From positions 25,066-89,065 of the forward strand of contig CALMLO010000057.1 in assembly GCA_937868095.1 (NCBI GenBank): a stretch of 64,000 nucleotides of DNA, in the 5' to 3' direction. Each line of letters begins with the position of its first letter. Positions within the stretch are counted from its first letter, which is position 1. A model generated the notes under the pieces. That model had not been told where the DNA came from. It made no database searches and saw nothing but the letters and a program-made list of their open reading frames with translations. The stretch comes from an uncultured Phycisphaerales bacterium (GTDB taxonomy: Bacteria; Planctomycetota; Phycisphaerae; Sedimentisphaerales; Anaerohalosphaeraceae). The position numbers were made by a program, and so were the translations under genes. Below are positions 26,344 through 35,481 of the stretch, one piece after another.

Positions 26344-29300
26344 TTAAAACGGCCGCGGCAGCAGGGGGAGGGGAATTTGTGTAATGACCGGCTGGGAGAG
26401 CGTGCCGCTGATTTCCACACGAGCCAGCGCTGCGCCGAGATTTTCCGCAAGCCCTGTCAGGAGGGTTGCTTTTTCTCCCTTGCGTCTTCCGAAGGCCGTC
26501 AACGCCATCTGAATTTTCCCATTTTCTAAATTCAGATGTCCCTGGCCCTGATAGACATCGTTTTTGCCGGCCAGCAAGACCCGCTCACACTGCACCAGTT
26601 GTCCTTTCAGGTTGGCCTCGACAAACAAGTCGGTAAACAGGACATCGTCGGCCTGCCGCAGCTGCATCATCATCAGGAGCTTGCCGATGAGCGTTTCCCG
26701 CCCAATTTTCATCTCTTCCGCTTCAACCGTAATATGCCCTTCCCTATCGTCGGGGGAGTCCACTTTTCCCCGCATATCGACTGCTCCGCGAAGGCGTCCC
26801 TGGGCTTCGCTTGCCAGCAGCCAGGCAATGGGAATCTCCTCAAACATCGCCTCCGCTTCATACTGCAGAAACGGTTCGGACATCGTCAGTAGCAGATTGG
26901 CCAGGACCCGTCCGCCTCCACAGGAACCGCGGATATCCCGAATGTTCACAACGCCGCTGTTGGGGTCGGCGGTCCAATTGCCTTCCAGCAAGGATAAGGA
27001 GCGTCCCATGACCTCAAGCGAGTCCAGAGAAAATCGGCCGCTGCCCGAGGGCAATCCTTGCGTTGCCGGCCATGCCAGTTTGCCCTCCAAAACGCCGCGG
27101 GCACCGGAAACGGACAAATGTTCGGAGCCGCCCTGGTGAATTTCTACCCGGCCTTCCAGTTTCTGCGGCAGCCCCAGCAAATCCGGATTCCATTCCAATA
27201 AATCAACGGTCACATCCGCTTTCAGCGACGGCTTGAGAGCGGCAATTGCTTTCCATCGCGGCGTTAGTTTCTCGATCCATTCTTCCCCAAGCGAGACATC
27301 GCGAATCTTCCAATCCTGAAGCCGAAGTTGGCGGTTCTCGATGAGCAGAGTTCCGGCCGCCGGCCCGCTTTGCCAGCCCCCCGGGACCTCATACAAAAAT
27401 CCGTCTTTCAGATAAACCGTCAGTTGGGTCTGGAGAGTCGCCGCCGGCTGGGCTTGCATCGGCGGCTCGTTATCCGGACAATTGTAACAAAAACTTCCTG
27501 CGGTTTTTGCGGTTCCTTCCGCACGAAGAAGGGAGAGCATCCCCCGGCAAAGCCCCGCCTGCTCCATCGCCTGCCAAAATGCCGGGCCGATTCCCATCTT
27601 CTCCGCCGTAACTGCAATGCGGATGGCGGGCTGATTGGGATCTTTTCCGGTGTCCCAGAAATGCCCCACCAGCTGACCGCCGCCTCCATCCGGCAGCAGA
27701 CCGGCGCCTTGTATCTCCATCTTTCCGTCTCCCGCCGAACCCCGAATCTGGACTCCTTTCAGTTCCAGCGGAAACCGCTTCCACAAAAATCGGCTGGCTT
27801 CCACCTGAAACGAGAACGCGGGCAGCGGCGGTTCGTCCTCCTTCATGACTCCTTTTACCTGCACATCCAAATCCAGCCGGCCGTCTACTTCAAACTCGGA
27901 CAAAATCCGGCGTATCGGGCTGCGAAAGGTATTGCGAAGTGTTGAGTCGATACTTAACCTGTGTGCCGTGATACGCAAATCGCAAACCTGACTGAGCGAT
28001 TCCAGCCCGCGAATTGTTCCCTCAATCCGAATCTCCTGACCCTCTTTGGGGCGAGCCCTGATGTCCTGGAGCAAAACCGCGTTGGGTTCCATCACCATCG
28101 TTCCCGTCAGATTGGTAAGGGGATAGGGATAACGGTCATACAGACAATGGACTCCCTGCAAATGGATAACAGCCCGATAGGAGGGTTTTGCATCCTTTTC
28201 CCGCACAAACTGATAGTCAAACCCGCACTGTCCGGCGGGTGCAAATTCAAACCATTTCTGCTGGAGCGGTTCCGGCAGGGCCTGCTTGATTTCCTCTGTC
28301 AGCAGGACGCGGCTGCTGGTGACTCGAAGGTGAATCTGCCCTTGCGGGCCGAAATTCCTAATCTGTCCGACAATGGTAAACTCTGATGCGCCGTTGTGTG
28401 CCTGCAAATCCCGCAGAAACAAATCTCGGCCGGTCAACTCTATCCTGCCGCGGATTCCTTCCAGCCGATAGGGAAACTTTTGGTCCAAAATAGATATGTC
28501 CCGACAGACCATTACGCCTTTGATCTGACTGGCGGCCAGATCTGCCAGAGAGCCCTGAATTTGGAGAGAAGCATCGGCGGTTCCCTCCGGACGATAGCGG
28601 CGTAAAAAACGCTCCAGCCCGCCCGCCATCATCTGGAGCACAGGTTCAGAATAAACAATCGCATTCGGGCGGGAAACAGGCGACAAGTACAGATTCTCCA
28701 ACTGAAGACGGACATCCAGATTTTTCTGTCCGGCAGGCCCGCTTATTTCTCCCTGTATGAAAACGCGTCCCTCTCCAAGCCCGCACGAAAACCGTTCAAT
28801 GCTCAGCCGTTCCTTGTCATAAGCAGCCGACAGTTCCATCTCCTCCAGATTCCATCGGTTCCCATACACCGAAGTCTGGGGCATCTGAATCCTGCCGGCC
28901 AGTTCCAAATGTCCGCGGCTGCCCCGCGGCTTCCACAGCCCCTCCAGGCGGCTTCCGGCAAATGTGCCGTCTGCCGCTTCCAGGTGCACCCCGTATCCCC
29001 CTGCTGCCGGTCTCAGATGTCCCTGCAGATCGGTTGAGACGAGTGTCTGCTGTTTTTCTTCTTCCACCTGCAGGAACCTCAGGCGGAGTGATTTTATGAT
29101 AACTTCCGGCATGGGGCCTGCCGCTGCTTCTTTTTTGCCGGTCGGCAGAAAACGGCCCAGGTTCCATTTGCCGGCGGCGGCATCATAGCGCACTTCGACA
29201 GCCGCATTTTCGACAGAGACAAGCCGCGGCTGGAAACGCAAACGCAATAACTCGCCAAGAGACAGAACGCACTCCGCCTGCTCTACATGCAAAATCAGTG

Positions 29301-29568
29301 TCTCCCGCGGCTTTTGCGCATCCTCGGCAAGCACCAAATGACGAAGCTGCACCGTCAAGAGGGAGCTCCAGCGAACCTCTTCGAGAAAGACGGCTGTTTG
29401 AGTTTTTTCCTCCAGATAATGCCGTATCTTCGATGCAAAAATCCAGTGGGAAAACAGGTAAAACAGGAGGATTCCCCCGACCAGAGCGCCCCCCGCCCAT
29501 GCCAGCCCTTCTGCAACCCGAGCCGCCCATCGCAAAGGAAGCCATCGGATATGTGCTCTTTTTGTCAT
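26344..29568 (-). CDS. AsmA/TamB-like large envelope protein
   Basis: A 1074-residue protein with one N-terminal transmembrane anchor (about 13-47) and a very long beta-rich periplasmic part. The start resembles AsmA and YhdP/TamB relatives, with a membrane anchor followed by RHYLEEKTQTAVFLEEVRWS, and the C-terminal part (VDMRGKVDSPDDREGHI and the MMMQLRQADDVLF region) is like AsmA C-terminal modules. Such proteins are thought to bridge the periplasm and move phospholipids to the outer membrane. It lies 36 bases after purD on the same strand. Family membership is likely; function is inferred. Confidence 0.7.
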   Translation of the reverse strand: MTKRAHIRWLPLRWAARVAEGLAWAGGALVGGILLFYLFSHWIFASKIRHYLEEKTQTAVFLEEVRWSSLLTVQLRHLVLAEDAQKPRETLILHVEQAECVLSLGELLRLRFQPRLVSVENAAVEVRYDAAAGKWNLGRFLPTGKKEAAAGPMPEVIIKSLRLRFLQVEEEKQQTLVSTDLQGHLRPAAGGYGVHLEAADGTFAGSRLEGLWKPRGSRGHLELAGRIQMPQTSVYGNRWNLEEMELSAAYDKERLSIERFSCGLGEGRVFIQGEISGPAGQKNLDVRLQLENLYLSPVSRPNAIVYSEPVLQMMAGGLERFLRRYRPEGTADASLQIQGSLADLAASQIKGVMVCRDISILDQKFPYRLEGIRGRIELTGRDLFLRDLQAHNGASEFTIVGQIRNFGPQGQIHLRVTSSRVLLTEEIKQALPEPLQQKWFEFAPAGQCGFDYQFVREKDAKPSYRAVIHLQGVHCLYDRYPYPLTNLTGTMVMEPNAVLLQDIRARPKEGQEIRIEGTIRGLESLSQVCDLRITAHRLSIDSTLRNTFRSPIRRILSEFEVDGRLDLDVQVKGVMKEDEPPLPAFSFQVEASRFLWKRFPLELKGVQIRGSAGDGKMEIQGAGLLPDGGGGQLVGHFWDTGKDPNQPAIRIAVTAEKMGIGPAFWQAMEQAGLCRGMLSLLRAEGTAKTAGSFCYNCPDNEPPMQAQPAATLQTQLTVYLKDGFLYEVPGGWQSGPAAGTLLIENRQLRLQDWKIRDVSLGEEWIEKLTPRWKAIAALKPSLKADVTVDLLEWNPDLLGLPQKLEGRVEIHQGGSEHLSVSGARGVLEGKLAWPATQGLPSGSGRFSLDSLEVMGRSLSLLEGNWTADPNSGVVNIRDIRGSCGGGRVLANLLLTMSEPFLQYEAEAMFEEIPIAWLLASEAQGRLRGAVDMRGKVDSPDDREGHITVEAEEMKIGRETLIGKLLMMMQLRQADDVLFTDLFVEANLKGQLVQCERVLLAGKNDVYQGQGHLNLENGKIQMALTAFGRRKGEKATLLTGLAENLGAALARVEISGTLSQPVITQIPLPLLPRPF

Positions 29569-29604
29569 CGGAAAAGCGGCACTCCATTTCGCGTGCGGGC
29601 GCGG

Positions 29605-30873
29605 CTATCGCAGCGCCTTATCCGCGATATCCCGACGATAATAGGCGCCGTCAAAATGAATCATTTCGACGGCCTCGTAAGCGCGTTTTTTGGCCTCTGC
29701 AATGTTTGCTCCGAGGGCTGTGACCCCCAGCACACGGCCTCCAGCCGTAACAATCTGTCCATCCTGTTCTGCTGTACCGGCATGAAAGACTTTGACATCT
29801 TTCAGATGAGCAACCCTGTCCAGCCCTGTAATAACTTTTCCTTTTTCATAGGGACCCGGATAGCCGCCGGAAGCCATCACCACACAAACCGCCGGCCGCG
29901 GCTCCCATTCGAGGGTTACCTCCGAGAGCTGCTCCCGGCAGACCGCCTCGAATACTTCGAGCAGATCGCTTTTCATCCGCATCAGAATGGGCTGCGCCTC
30001 GGGGTCGCCAAATCGCACATTAAACTCGAGGACGCGCGGCCCGCCGGGTGTAATCATCAACCCCGCATAAAGCACCCCTTTATAAGGGGTTTCGTTGCGG
30101 TTCATTCCATCGACGATCGGCACGAGGATTTCGCGGACAATCTGGTCCATCATCTGCTCACTTACAATCGGGGCCGGGCTGTACGCTCCCATCCCGCCGG
30201 TGTTGGGGCCGGTATCTCCGTCCCCAATCGGCTTATGATCCTGGGCACTTTCCATTACATAAATCGTCCGGCCGTCCACAAACGCCAGAATGGAGACCTC
30301 TTGTCCCAGCAGTTTATCTTCGACAACAATGGTGCTGCCGGCCGGGCCGAAGATTTTATCGACCATCAGCTTTTCAGCCGCCAGAATCCCTTCAGCAGGG
30401 TCATCGCACACAAATACCCCTTTGCCTTTGGCCAGGCCGGCCGCCTTGACCACCACCGGTTCATCACGGCTGGCAATATAAAGTTTGGCATCCTCAAAAT
30501 TAGTGAAAATCCGTGCTTCGGCCGTGGGAATGCTGTTGGCTCGCATAATCTGCTTGGCAAAGGCCTTGTCGGCCTCCAGACGTGCCGCCTCCTGGGTGGG
30601 GCCAAACGCCCGGATACCTTCCGCTTCCAGACAGTCCACCAGGCCGGCCGCCAGCGGCTCTTCCGGGCCAACAACCACAAGGTCAATTCGCTTTTCTTTG
30701 GCAAATGCGGTCAGCGAGTCGATATCATTTTCGGCAATCCCAACATTCGTTCCAACCTCGGCTGTGCCGGGATTTCCTGGGGCAATATACAACTGCTTGA
30801 GTTTTTTGGATTGACTAAGTTTCCAGGCGATGGCATGCTCCCGTCCCCCGCCGCCAACCAGCAAAATCTTCAT
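29605..30873 (-). CDS. purD: Phosphoribosylamine-glycine ligase
   Basis: A 422-residue ATP-grasp enzyme making glycinamide ribonucleotide from phosphoribosylamine, glycine and ATP, the second step of purine synthesis. It shows the N-terminal VGGGGREHAIAWKL, APGNPGTAEV, VVGPEEPLAAGLVD, the ATP-grasp strand EVSILAFVDG, GDGDTGPNTGGMGAYSPAP and FNVRFGDPEAQ. Start ATG 30873 follows GGGAGA. Length is typical. No other pur genes are nearby. Confidence 0.95.
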   Translation of the reverse strand: MKILLVGGGGREHAIAWKLSQSKKLKQLYIAPGNPGTAEVGTNVGIAENDIDSLTAFAKEKRIDLVVVGPEEPLAAGLVDCLEAEGIRAFGPTQEAARLEADKAFAKQIMRANSIPTAEARIFTNFEDAKLYIASRDEPVVVKAAGLAKGKGVFVCDDPAEGILAAEKLMVDKIFGPAGSTIVVEDKLLGQEVSILAFVDGRTIYVMESAQDHKPIGDGDTGPNTGGMGAYSPAPIVSEQMMDQIVREILVPIVDGMNRNETPYKGVLYAGLMITPGGPRVLEFNVRFGDPEAQPILMRMKSDLLEVFEAVCREQLSEVTLEWEPRPAVCVVMASGGYPGPYEKGKVITGLDRVAHLKDVKVFHAGTAEQDGQIVTAGGRVLGVTALGANIAEAKKRAYEAVEMIHFDGAYYRRDIADKALR

Positions 30874-30997
30874 ACAATCTCCCATATTTTCGAGCGTACT
30901 TTTCTAATTCGCCGGCCAGCACTCTACCAAAAAGGCCCTCTTGGGACAAGATTTTCCTTGGGTTTGGCTGGGCTGGACCGCCGGCGGCAGAAAACAA

Positions 30998-31645
30998 TCA
31001 GCAGACCAGTTCGAGAATCTCTGTCGGATGGGTCAGAATCCGCCTGGCTCCGGCCTGCCGGAGAACCTCCGGTGAGCGAAAGCCCCAGCCGGCTCCAATG
31101 GCTTCGAGCCCTGCGGCTTGTGCGGTGAACACGTCAATATCACTGTCGCCAATCAGAACCGCCTGCTGCGGCTCCAGAGACAGGGCTTCGAGAGCGGCTA
31201 AGGCCATGTCCGGTGCAGGTTTCGGCTGAAAATGGTCGGACATCCCGCAAATGAAGTCAAAAGTGCCTTTGCCGAAATAATACTCGACAATCTTGACCGT
31301 TTGGGGATGGTTTTTGTTGGAAATCACCGCCAGACGGATTCCCTTCTGCTTCAAAACAGGCAAAACCTTATCGAAACCGTCGTAAGGGCGGCTTTTCTGA
31401 AGGCAGTGCTGATCGTAATACTGCATCATCAAGGTGCGCAGTGTTTCCGTCAGGTCTTCGCGGCCGGGCGGCAGGGCACGACGGGCAAACTCATGCGTTC
31501 CATAGCCAATCATTTGTCGGCAGGACTCGGTTGTATGCGTCGGCAGATTCAGCTGACGAAGCGCCCAATTCATTGCATCCGTCAAGTCCTCGAGCGTATC
31601 AACAAGTGTCCCGTCTAAATCAAAAAGAATTCCTTTGTATTTCAT
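30998..31645 (-). CDS. gph: HAD phosphatase, phosphoglycolate-phosphatase-like
   Basis: A 215-residue HAD hydrolase with complete motifs: DLDGTLVDT (I), VISNKN (II), FQPKPAPD (III, Lys) and GDSDIDVFTAQAAG (IV). The helical cap lies after motif I. This is the Gph/PpaX-type architecture, removing phosphate from 2-phosphoglycolate, a by-product of DNA repair, or from pyrophosphate. Substrate is assigned by similarity only. It is upstream of purD on the same strand with a 124-base gap. Confidence 0.82.
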   Translation of the reverse strand: MKYKGILFDLDGTLVDTLEDLTDAMNWALRQLNLPTHTTESCRQMIGYGTHEFARRALPPGREDLTETLRTLMMQYYDQHCLQKSRPYDGFDKVLPVLKQKGIRLAVISNKNHPQTVKIVEYYFGKGTFDFICGMSDHFQPKPAPDMALAALEALSLEPQQAVLIGDSDIDVFTAQAAGLEAIGAGWGFRSPEVLRQAGARRILTHPTEILELVC

Positions 31646-31802
31646 AGGGACAGATTGAACAGCCCATTCAGGGAAAAGTCAATCGTTCCTTTCCGCGTTC
31701 GGCATCTCCCAATCGTTTTGACATCTCCGAGGGGAAAGATTTTTGCAGGAAGGTTTCAAAGCAGGGGAACTGGGTTCCAGCCCCTGGGCCTATTAAAAAC
31801 GC

Positions 31803-31830
31803 TTGAATCCCCCGCCATTTCCGATAAGAT
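31803..31830 (+). promoter_or_regulatory. Possible promoter of the Ycf46-like ATPase gene
   Basis: TTGAAT (31803-31808), 16 bases, then TAAGAT (31825-31830). Transcription would start about 24 bases before the ATG at 31861. Confidence 0.4.
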
Positions 31831-31860
31831 AACAATCCGGTCAGAACAGCAGAGGAAACC

Positions 31861-33351
31861 ATGGTTATGAATGACGTTCAGGAACTCATCCGGCTTGTTC
31901 AAGGAGGCGTCAGCTGTCTGTCCATCGTTACGCACGAAGAGCATCAAGCCCTGGAAGTCATTCGGAAAGCCGCCCAGGAACTCGGCTGGAAGATGCGGAT
32001 TTGGTCGGCCGGGCGAGGCACTCGCGACGGTTTGTTTGCTGTTCTGGACCGCACGGAAAACCCAACCCCCGACGAGGGGCTTCAGGAGTTCTGCCGTCTG
32101 CCTTCGCATACTTTCTGCGTTGCGCTCGATTTAGGCAAACATCTTCAGTCCCATCTGATTCTTCGGATGCTGCGGGATGCGATCTATCGAATCGAGCTCA
32201 ACCAAAGCATGCTGGTGCTTATTGACAGCGAGGACTGTCTGCCGGGTTCGATTCGGAGCTGCAGCCGGCGATTTGAACTGTCTTTGCCGAGTGCCGAAGA
32301 ACTTGAAAATATATTTCGCAACACTCTCCGCCAGATTCGCAATAAAACTCCTCTCGAAATTGGTCTAAGCAAAGAAGGGCTGGAGGCCATCATTCGGAAC
32401 CTGCGGGGGCTTTCCATTCGTCAGGCCCGTCAGCTTCTTCAAGAGGTCGCCGCGGCCGACCGACGGCTGGATGATGAAGATGTTAACCGAATTATTGCCG
32501 GAAAACGTGCTCTTATTGAAGCCGACCGGCTGCTCGAATCTGTCGAAACTCCTCTGACGATGGACGAAATCGGCGGGATGGGAAATCTTAAAAAATGGCT
32601 GTCTGCGCGGAAAAAGGCCTTCAGCAAGGAAGCAGCCGAATTTGGTCTGACGCCGCCGCGGGGGATTCTGATTCTTGGGGTGCAGGGCGCCGGCAAAAGT
32701 CTGTGCGCCAAAGCCATCGCAGCGGCCTGGCGTCAGCCGCTGTTTCGTCTGGACTGCGGGGTACTCTATAATAAATACATCGGCGAATCGGAACACAATC
32801 TGCGGACAGCGCTGCGTCAAATCGAAGCGATGTCGCCGGCCATCCTCTGGATTGATGAGATCGAAAAGGCCTTTGCATCCGCCGCCAGCCAAAGCAGCGA
32901 CGGCGGATTGAGCAAGCGAATGTTCGCCACGCTGCTGACGTGGATGCAGGAGCATAAACAGCCGGTCTTTCTCGTAGCCACCGCCAACGACATTGAAGCC
33001 CTGCCGCCGGAACTGCTGCGGAAGGGACGGTTTGACGAAATCTTCTTTGTTGGTCTTCCGGATAAAAAAACCCGACGTGAAATCTTTGCCATTCATCTGA
33101 AAAAACGCAAACGCGATCCGAAACAATTTGATTTGGATGCGCTGGCTGAGGCCGCCGAGGGATTCAGCGGCTCGGAAATTGAACAGGCGGTCATTGCGGC
33201 TCTCCACGAGGCCTTCAGCAAAGGAAGCGAACTGGATATGGAAACACTGCTCCGCCTTGTTCGAAGCAGCGTGCCTTTGTCGGTTACCATGCGGGAACGA
33301 ATCGAAGCCCTTTATCAATGGGCTCAGGGACGCGTGATTTGGGCAGACTGA
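31861..33351 (+). CDS. Ycf46-like AAA+ ATPase
   Basis: A 496-residue single AAA+ protein. The N-terminal half (about 1-245) is the Ycf46-type domain with a degenerate ATPase-like fold ([10 protein letters not shown]). The AAA module (about 250-430) has Walker A GVQGAGKS, Walker [12 protein letters not shown], sensor 1 VATAND and an arginine-finger region [10 protein letters not shown]. Ycf46 relatives in chloroplasts and cyanobacteria are linked to inorganic-carbon use; the function in other bacteria is open. ATG 31861 has an AGAGGAAACC site. The acylphosphatase gene begins 2 bases past its stop. Confidence 0.85.
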   Translation: MVMNDVQELIRLVQGGVSCLSIVTHEEHQALEVIRKAAQELGWKMRIWSAGRGTRDGLFAVLDRTENPTPDEGLQEFCRLPSHTFCVALDLGKHLQSHLILRMLRDAIYRIELNQSMLVLIDSEDCLPGSIRSCSRRFELSLPSAEELENIFRNTLRQIRNKTPLEIGLSKEGLEAIIRNLRGLSIRQARQLLQEVAAADRRLDDEDVNRIIAGKRALIEADRLLESVETPLTMDEIGGMGNLKKWLSARKKAFSKEAAEFGLTPPRGILILGVQGAGKSLCAKAIAAAWRQPLFRLDCGVLYNKYIGESEHNLRTALRQIEAMSPAILWIDEIEKAFASAASQSSDGGLSKRMFATLLTWMQEHKQPVFLVATANDIEALPPELLRKGRFDEIFFVGLPDKKTRREIFAIHLKKRKRDPKQFDLDALAEAAEGFSGSEIEQAVIAALHEAFSKGSELDMETLLRLVRSSVPLSVTMRERIEALYQWAQGRVIWAD

Positions 33352-33352
33352 A

Positions 33353-33628
33353 ATGGAACCTTCGGCCAAGCATGTAATTTTCTTCGGACGAGTGCAAGGA
33401 GTCGGATTCCGCTATACCGCCCGACGAATCGCTGAACGGTACAACCTGACCGGCTGGGTAAAAAATCTGCCGGATGGAACCGTCGAAGGTGTTTTTCAGG
33501 GCAGGCCGGAGGCCATTGAGGGCTGTCTGGAGGAATTGAGGGAGACCTTCAGCGACTATCTGCGGGATATGGAAATTACGCCGATGGTTTATAACCCGAA
33601 CCTGACTGATTTTCGAATCCGGTTTTGA
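33353..33628 (+). CDS. acyP: Acylphosphatase
   Basis: A 91-residue acylphosphatase hydrolysing carboxyl-phosphate mixed anhydrides. The phosphate-binding [10 protein letters not shown] with catalytic Arg and the later Asn in [12 protein letters not shown] are intact, as is the C-terminal FRIRF strand. Length is typical. It starts one base after the TGA of the Ycf46-like gene, so translation is coupled. Confidence 0.93.
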   Translation: MEPSAKHVIFFGRVQGVGFRYTARRIAERYNLTGWVKNLPDGTVEGVFQGRPEAIEGCLEELRETFSDYLRDMEITPMVYNPNLTDFRIRF

Positions 33629-33637
33629 CGGCCGGCG

Positions 33638-34087
33638 TTAAAAAAGGCGTTTGCTGTCGAGGAGTATGGTTACCGGTCCGTCCTGAAGGCAGTCGATTTC
33701 CATCCGCTCTGCAAAGATTCCTGTCTCCACCGGCACATTCATGCTCCGCAGGGCGGCAATCAGCTGTTCATACCCCTGGCGGGCCTGTTCGGCTTTGGCA
33801 GCGGCGGTAAAATCGGGGCGCCGCCCCCGCCGGCAATCGCCATACAGCGTAAACTGACTGATGAGCAGAATCCCTCCGCCAGCCTGCTGAACATCCAGAT
33901 TCATCCGTCCGGCGGCATCCTCAAAAATCCGCAGATGAGCAATTTTGTCCGCCAGATACGCTGTATCGGCCGCTGCATCGTCCGGACTTATCCCGACAAA
34001 TACCAAAAGCCCTTTTTGAATCTGTCCGCTCACCTGTCCATTTACGCGGCAGACAGCTTGCAGAACCCGCTGAACCACGGCACGCAT
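33638..34087 (-). CDS. dtd: D-aminoacyl-tRNA deacylase
   Basis: A 149-residue DTD enzyme that removes D-amino acids (and Gly from tRNA-Ala) mischarged on tRNA. It starts with MRAVVQRV as in the family and contains the active-site motif LISQFTLYGDCRRGRRPDF. The second, Gly-cis-Pro motif, usually GAFGADM-like or MNVPVETGIFAERM, is seen as MNVPVETGIFAERM. Start ATG 34087 has a GGGAGAACG site. It follows the FtsZ-like gene after 101 bases on the same strand. Confidence 0.95.
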   Translation of the reverse strand: MRAVVQRVLQAVCRVNGQVSGQIQKGLLVFVGISPDDAAADTAYLADKIAHLRIFEDAAGRMNLDVQQAGGGILLISQFTLYGDCRRGRRPDFTAAAKAEQARQGYEQLIAALRSMNVPVETGIFAERMEIDCLQDGPVTILLDSKRLF

Positions 34088-34188
34088 TTCGTTCTCCCGA
34101 TGAAGAAATTGCCAGACAGAATATCGAACTGCAAAGGAAGAAACAAGCCCCGGCCCACATACTCTTTGGAAAACGGGCCGGCTGCCGG

Positions 34189-35247
34189 TTATGAGCCGTT
34201 CGGCTGAAGTCCGCTCAGAAGAACATAAATGCGAAGACAATCGCCGTCATCTTCGTACATCCCCCGGTGCACCCTCGCCCGTCCGAGCAAGGCGGTAAAC
34301 ACATCAAAGCCGTAATGAAGGATTTCCGGCAGTCCCGGGACATGAGCCATCATTTCTGTTTGGCCCACCATTAAACAGGCCGCTGCCTGGGTTTGCTTTA
34401 GATTGTACCTGCCTCCCTGCGTGCTTTGGTCAAGGGCCTCTCGAACGGCCTGGGATACACGGCAGCGGTCGGGCTGTCCCTGCAGCCGGCTTTGTCCCAT
34501 TCCTATCCAGCCGCCAGCAGTGAGTACATCCAGATAATCCATCGAATCAAAACTCAGATACGGTGTTGGTTTTGCACTGAGCTGATTGAACAGGGCGAAT
34601 AATTCAGCAGTCCGGCGAATGGATGCTGAATCGGTGTGTTTTCGCTTCTGCCCAAGACCGCCGGCACAAGCCGCCACCTTGGGCAGGATGTCCGCCGGCA
34701 CTTCGGCTCGCAGAGGACCAGTCCGGCCGCCGGCGTGCAGCAGAAAAAGGCCGCTTGTTCGCTGACGAAGACGAGAGTTGAGCAGACGTGCATAGCTGCT
34801 GAGCAAATCCATCACGGATGGGAATAAGGCCGCCCCTTCCGGCTCTTCTTCGGACAGGCAAAGCATCGGAAAATCGAGCTGCTCGCCGAATATTTCTTCC
34901 ATCCGCCCGAATAAATCGTGTCCGACAGTCCGTCGAGAAGAGGTTTCCTTCCCGAATCGAATTCGTTTGGACAATCCGCCGGGCCACAGGCATTTTTGCC
35001 GTTCAGGCAGATGCAGCCGTTCGAGATGTTCTTCATCGGAACCGACCGCGATGACTTTTTCATAGCCGAGATGGTAAAACCATTCAGCCAGCCGGCTGCC
35101 GAGCGGCCCTACCCCAACCCATCCAAATTGAACCGAGCCGATCGGAAGCCGGCCCAATTCCGGCTCGGCGGGCGGTTCAAACCATTCCAATTCCAACTCC
35201 GGAATCATCGTCTGCTCACTCCGCAACGGTTGGTTGTCTGCTGTCAT
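34189..35247 (-). CDS. Divergent FtsZ/tubulin-like protein
   Basis: A 352-residue protein I do not recognise as a named family but which matches FtsZ in order and spacing of motifs. T1-like WVGVGPLGSR (43-52), KVIAVGSDEEHLERL (64-78, like the FtsZ NTD loop), a degraded T4 loop HAGGRTGP (171-178, instead of GGGTGTG), T7-like SMDYLDV (235-241, keeping D237 and D240 of NxDFxD), then GGWIGMGQSRLQGQPDR (245-261) and the C-terminal-domain strand ARVHRGMYEDDGDCLRIYVLLSGL region (324-347). It is probably cytoplasmic. Nucleotide binding is uncertain because of the altered T4 loop. ATG 35247 has an AAGGAACC site. Confidence 0.6.
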   Translation of the reverse strand: MTADNQPLRSEQTMIPELELEWFEPPAEPELGRLPIGSVQFGWVGVGPLGSRLAEWFYHLGYEKVIAVGSDEEHLERLHLPERQKCLWPGGLSKRIRFGKETSSRRTVGHDLFGRMEEIFGEQLDFPMLCLSEEEPEGAALFPSVMDLLSSYARLLNSRLRQRTSGLFLLHAGGRTGPLRAEVPADILPKVAACAGGLGQKRKHTDSASIRRTAELFALFNQLSAKPTPYLSFDSMDYLDVLTAGGWIGMGQSRLQGQPDRCRVSQAVREALDQSTQGGRYNLKQTQAAACLMVGQTEMMAHVPGLPEILHYGFDVFTALLGRARVHRGMYEDDGDCLRIYVLLSGLQPNGS

Positions 35248-35280
35248 CCTTTCGGTTCCTTTTCTATTCTGTTTCTTGAC

Positions 35281-35310
35281 AAATTAGAGGGATTCTGTCC
35301 AAATCCTCAA
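35281..35310 (-). promoter_or_regulatory. Possible promoter of the FtsZ-like gene
   Basis: On the minus strand TTGAGG (35310-35305) and TAATTT (35286-35281) are separated by 18 bases, giving a start near 35274. The rest of 35248-35481 shows nothing I can name. Confidence 0.3.
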
Positions 35311-35481
35311 GAACAGAGTCTGCTTCTTTTGAACAATCGGCCAAAAAAGGAAGGCGGATAACCGCAATTTCTGTGGGCAGGCGGACAAAGAGCTTAGGGG
35401 CGCGTCCAATCGTCCGATAAAAGTGCTTCCCAGACGCCAGATGTTAAATACATCGCCAGCAAAAAGTCAGAACTTCCGGCC

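Noticed and set aside
29287..31128. Long antisense open frame over purD and the AsmA-like gene
   Set aside because: It is opposite a clear PurD reading frame and has no recognisable domain.
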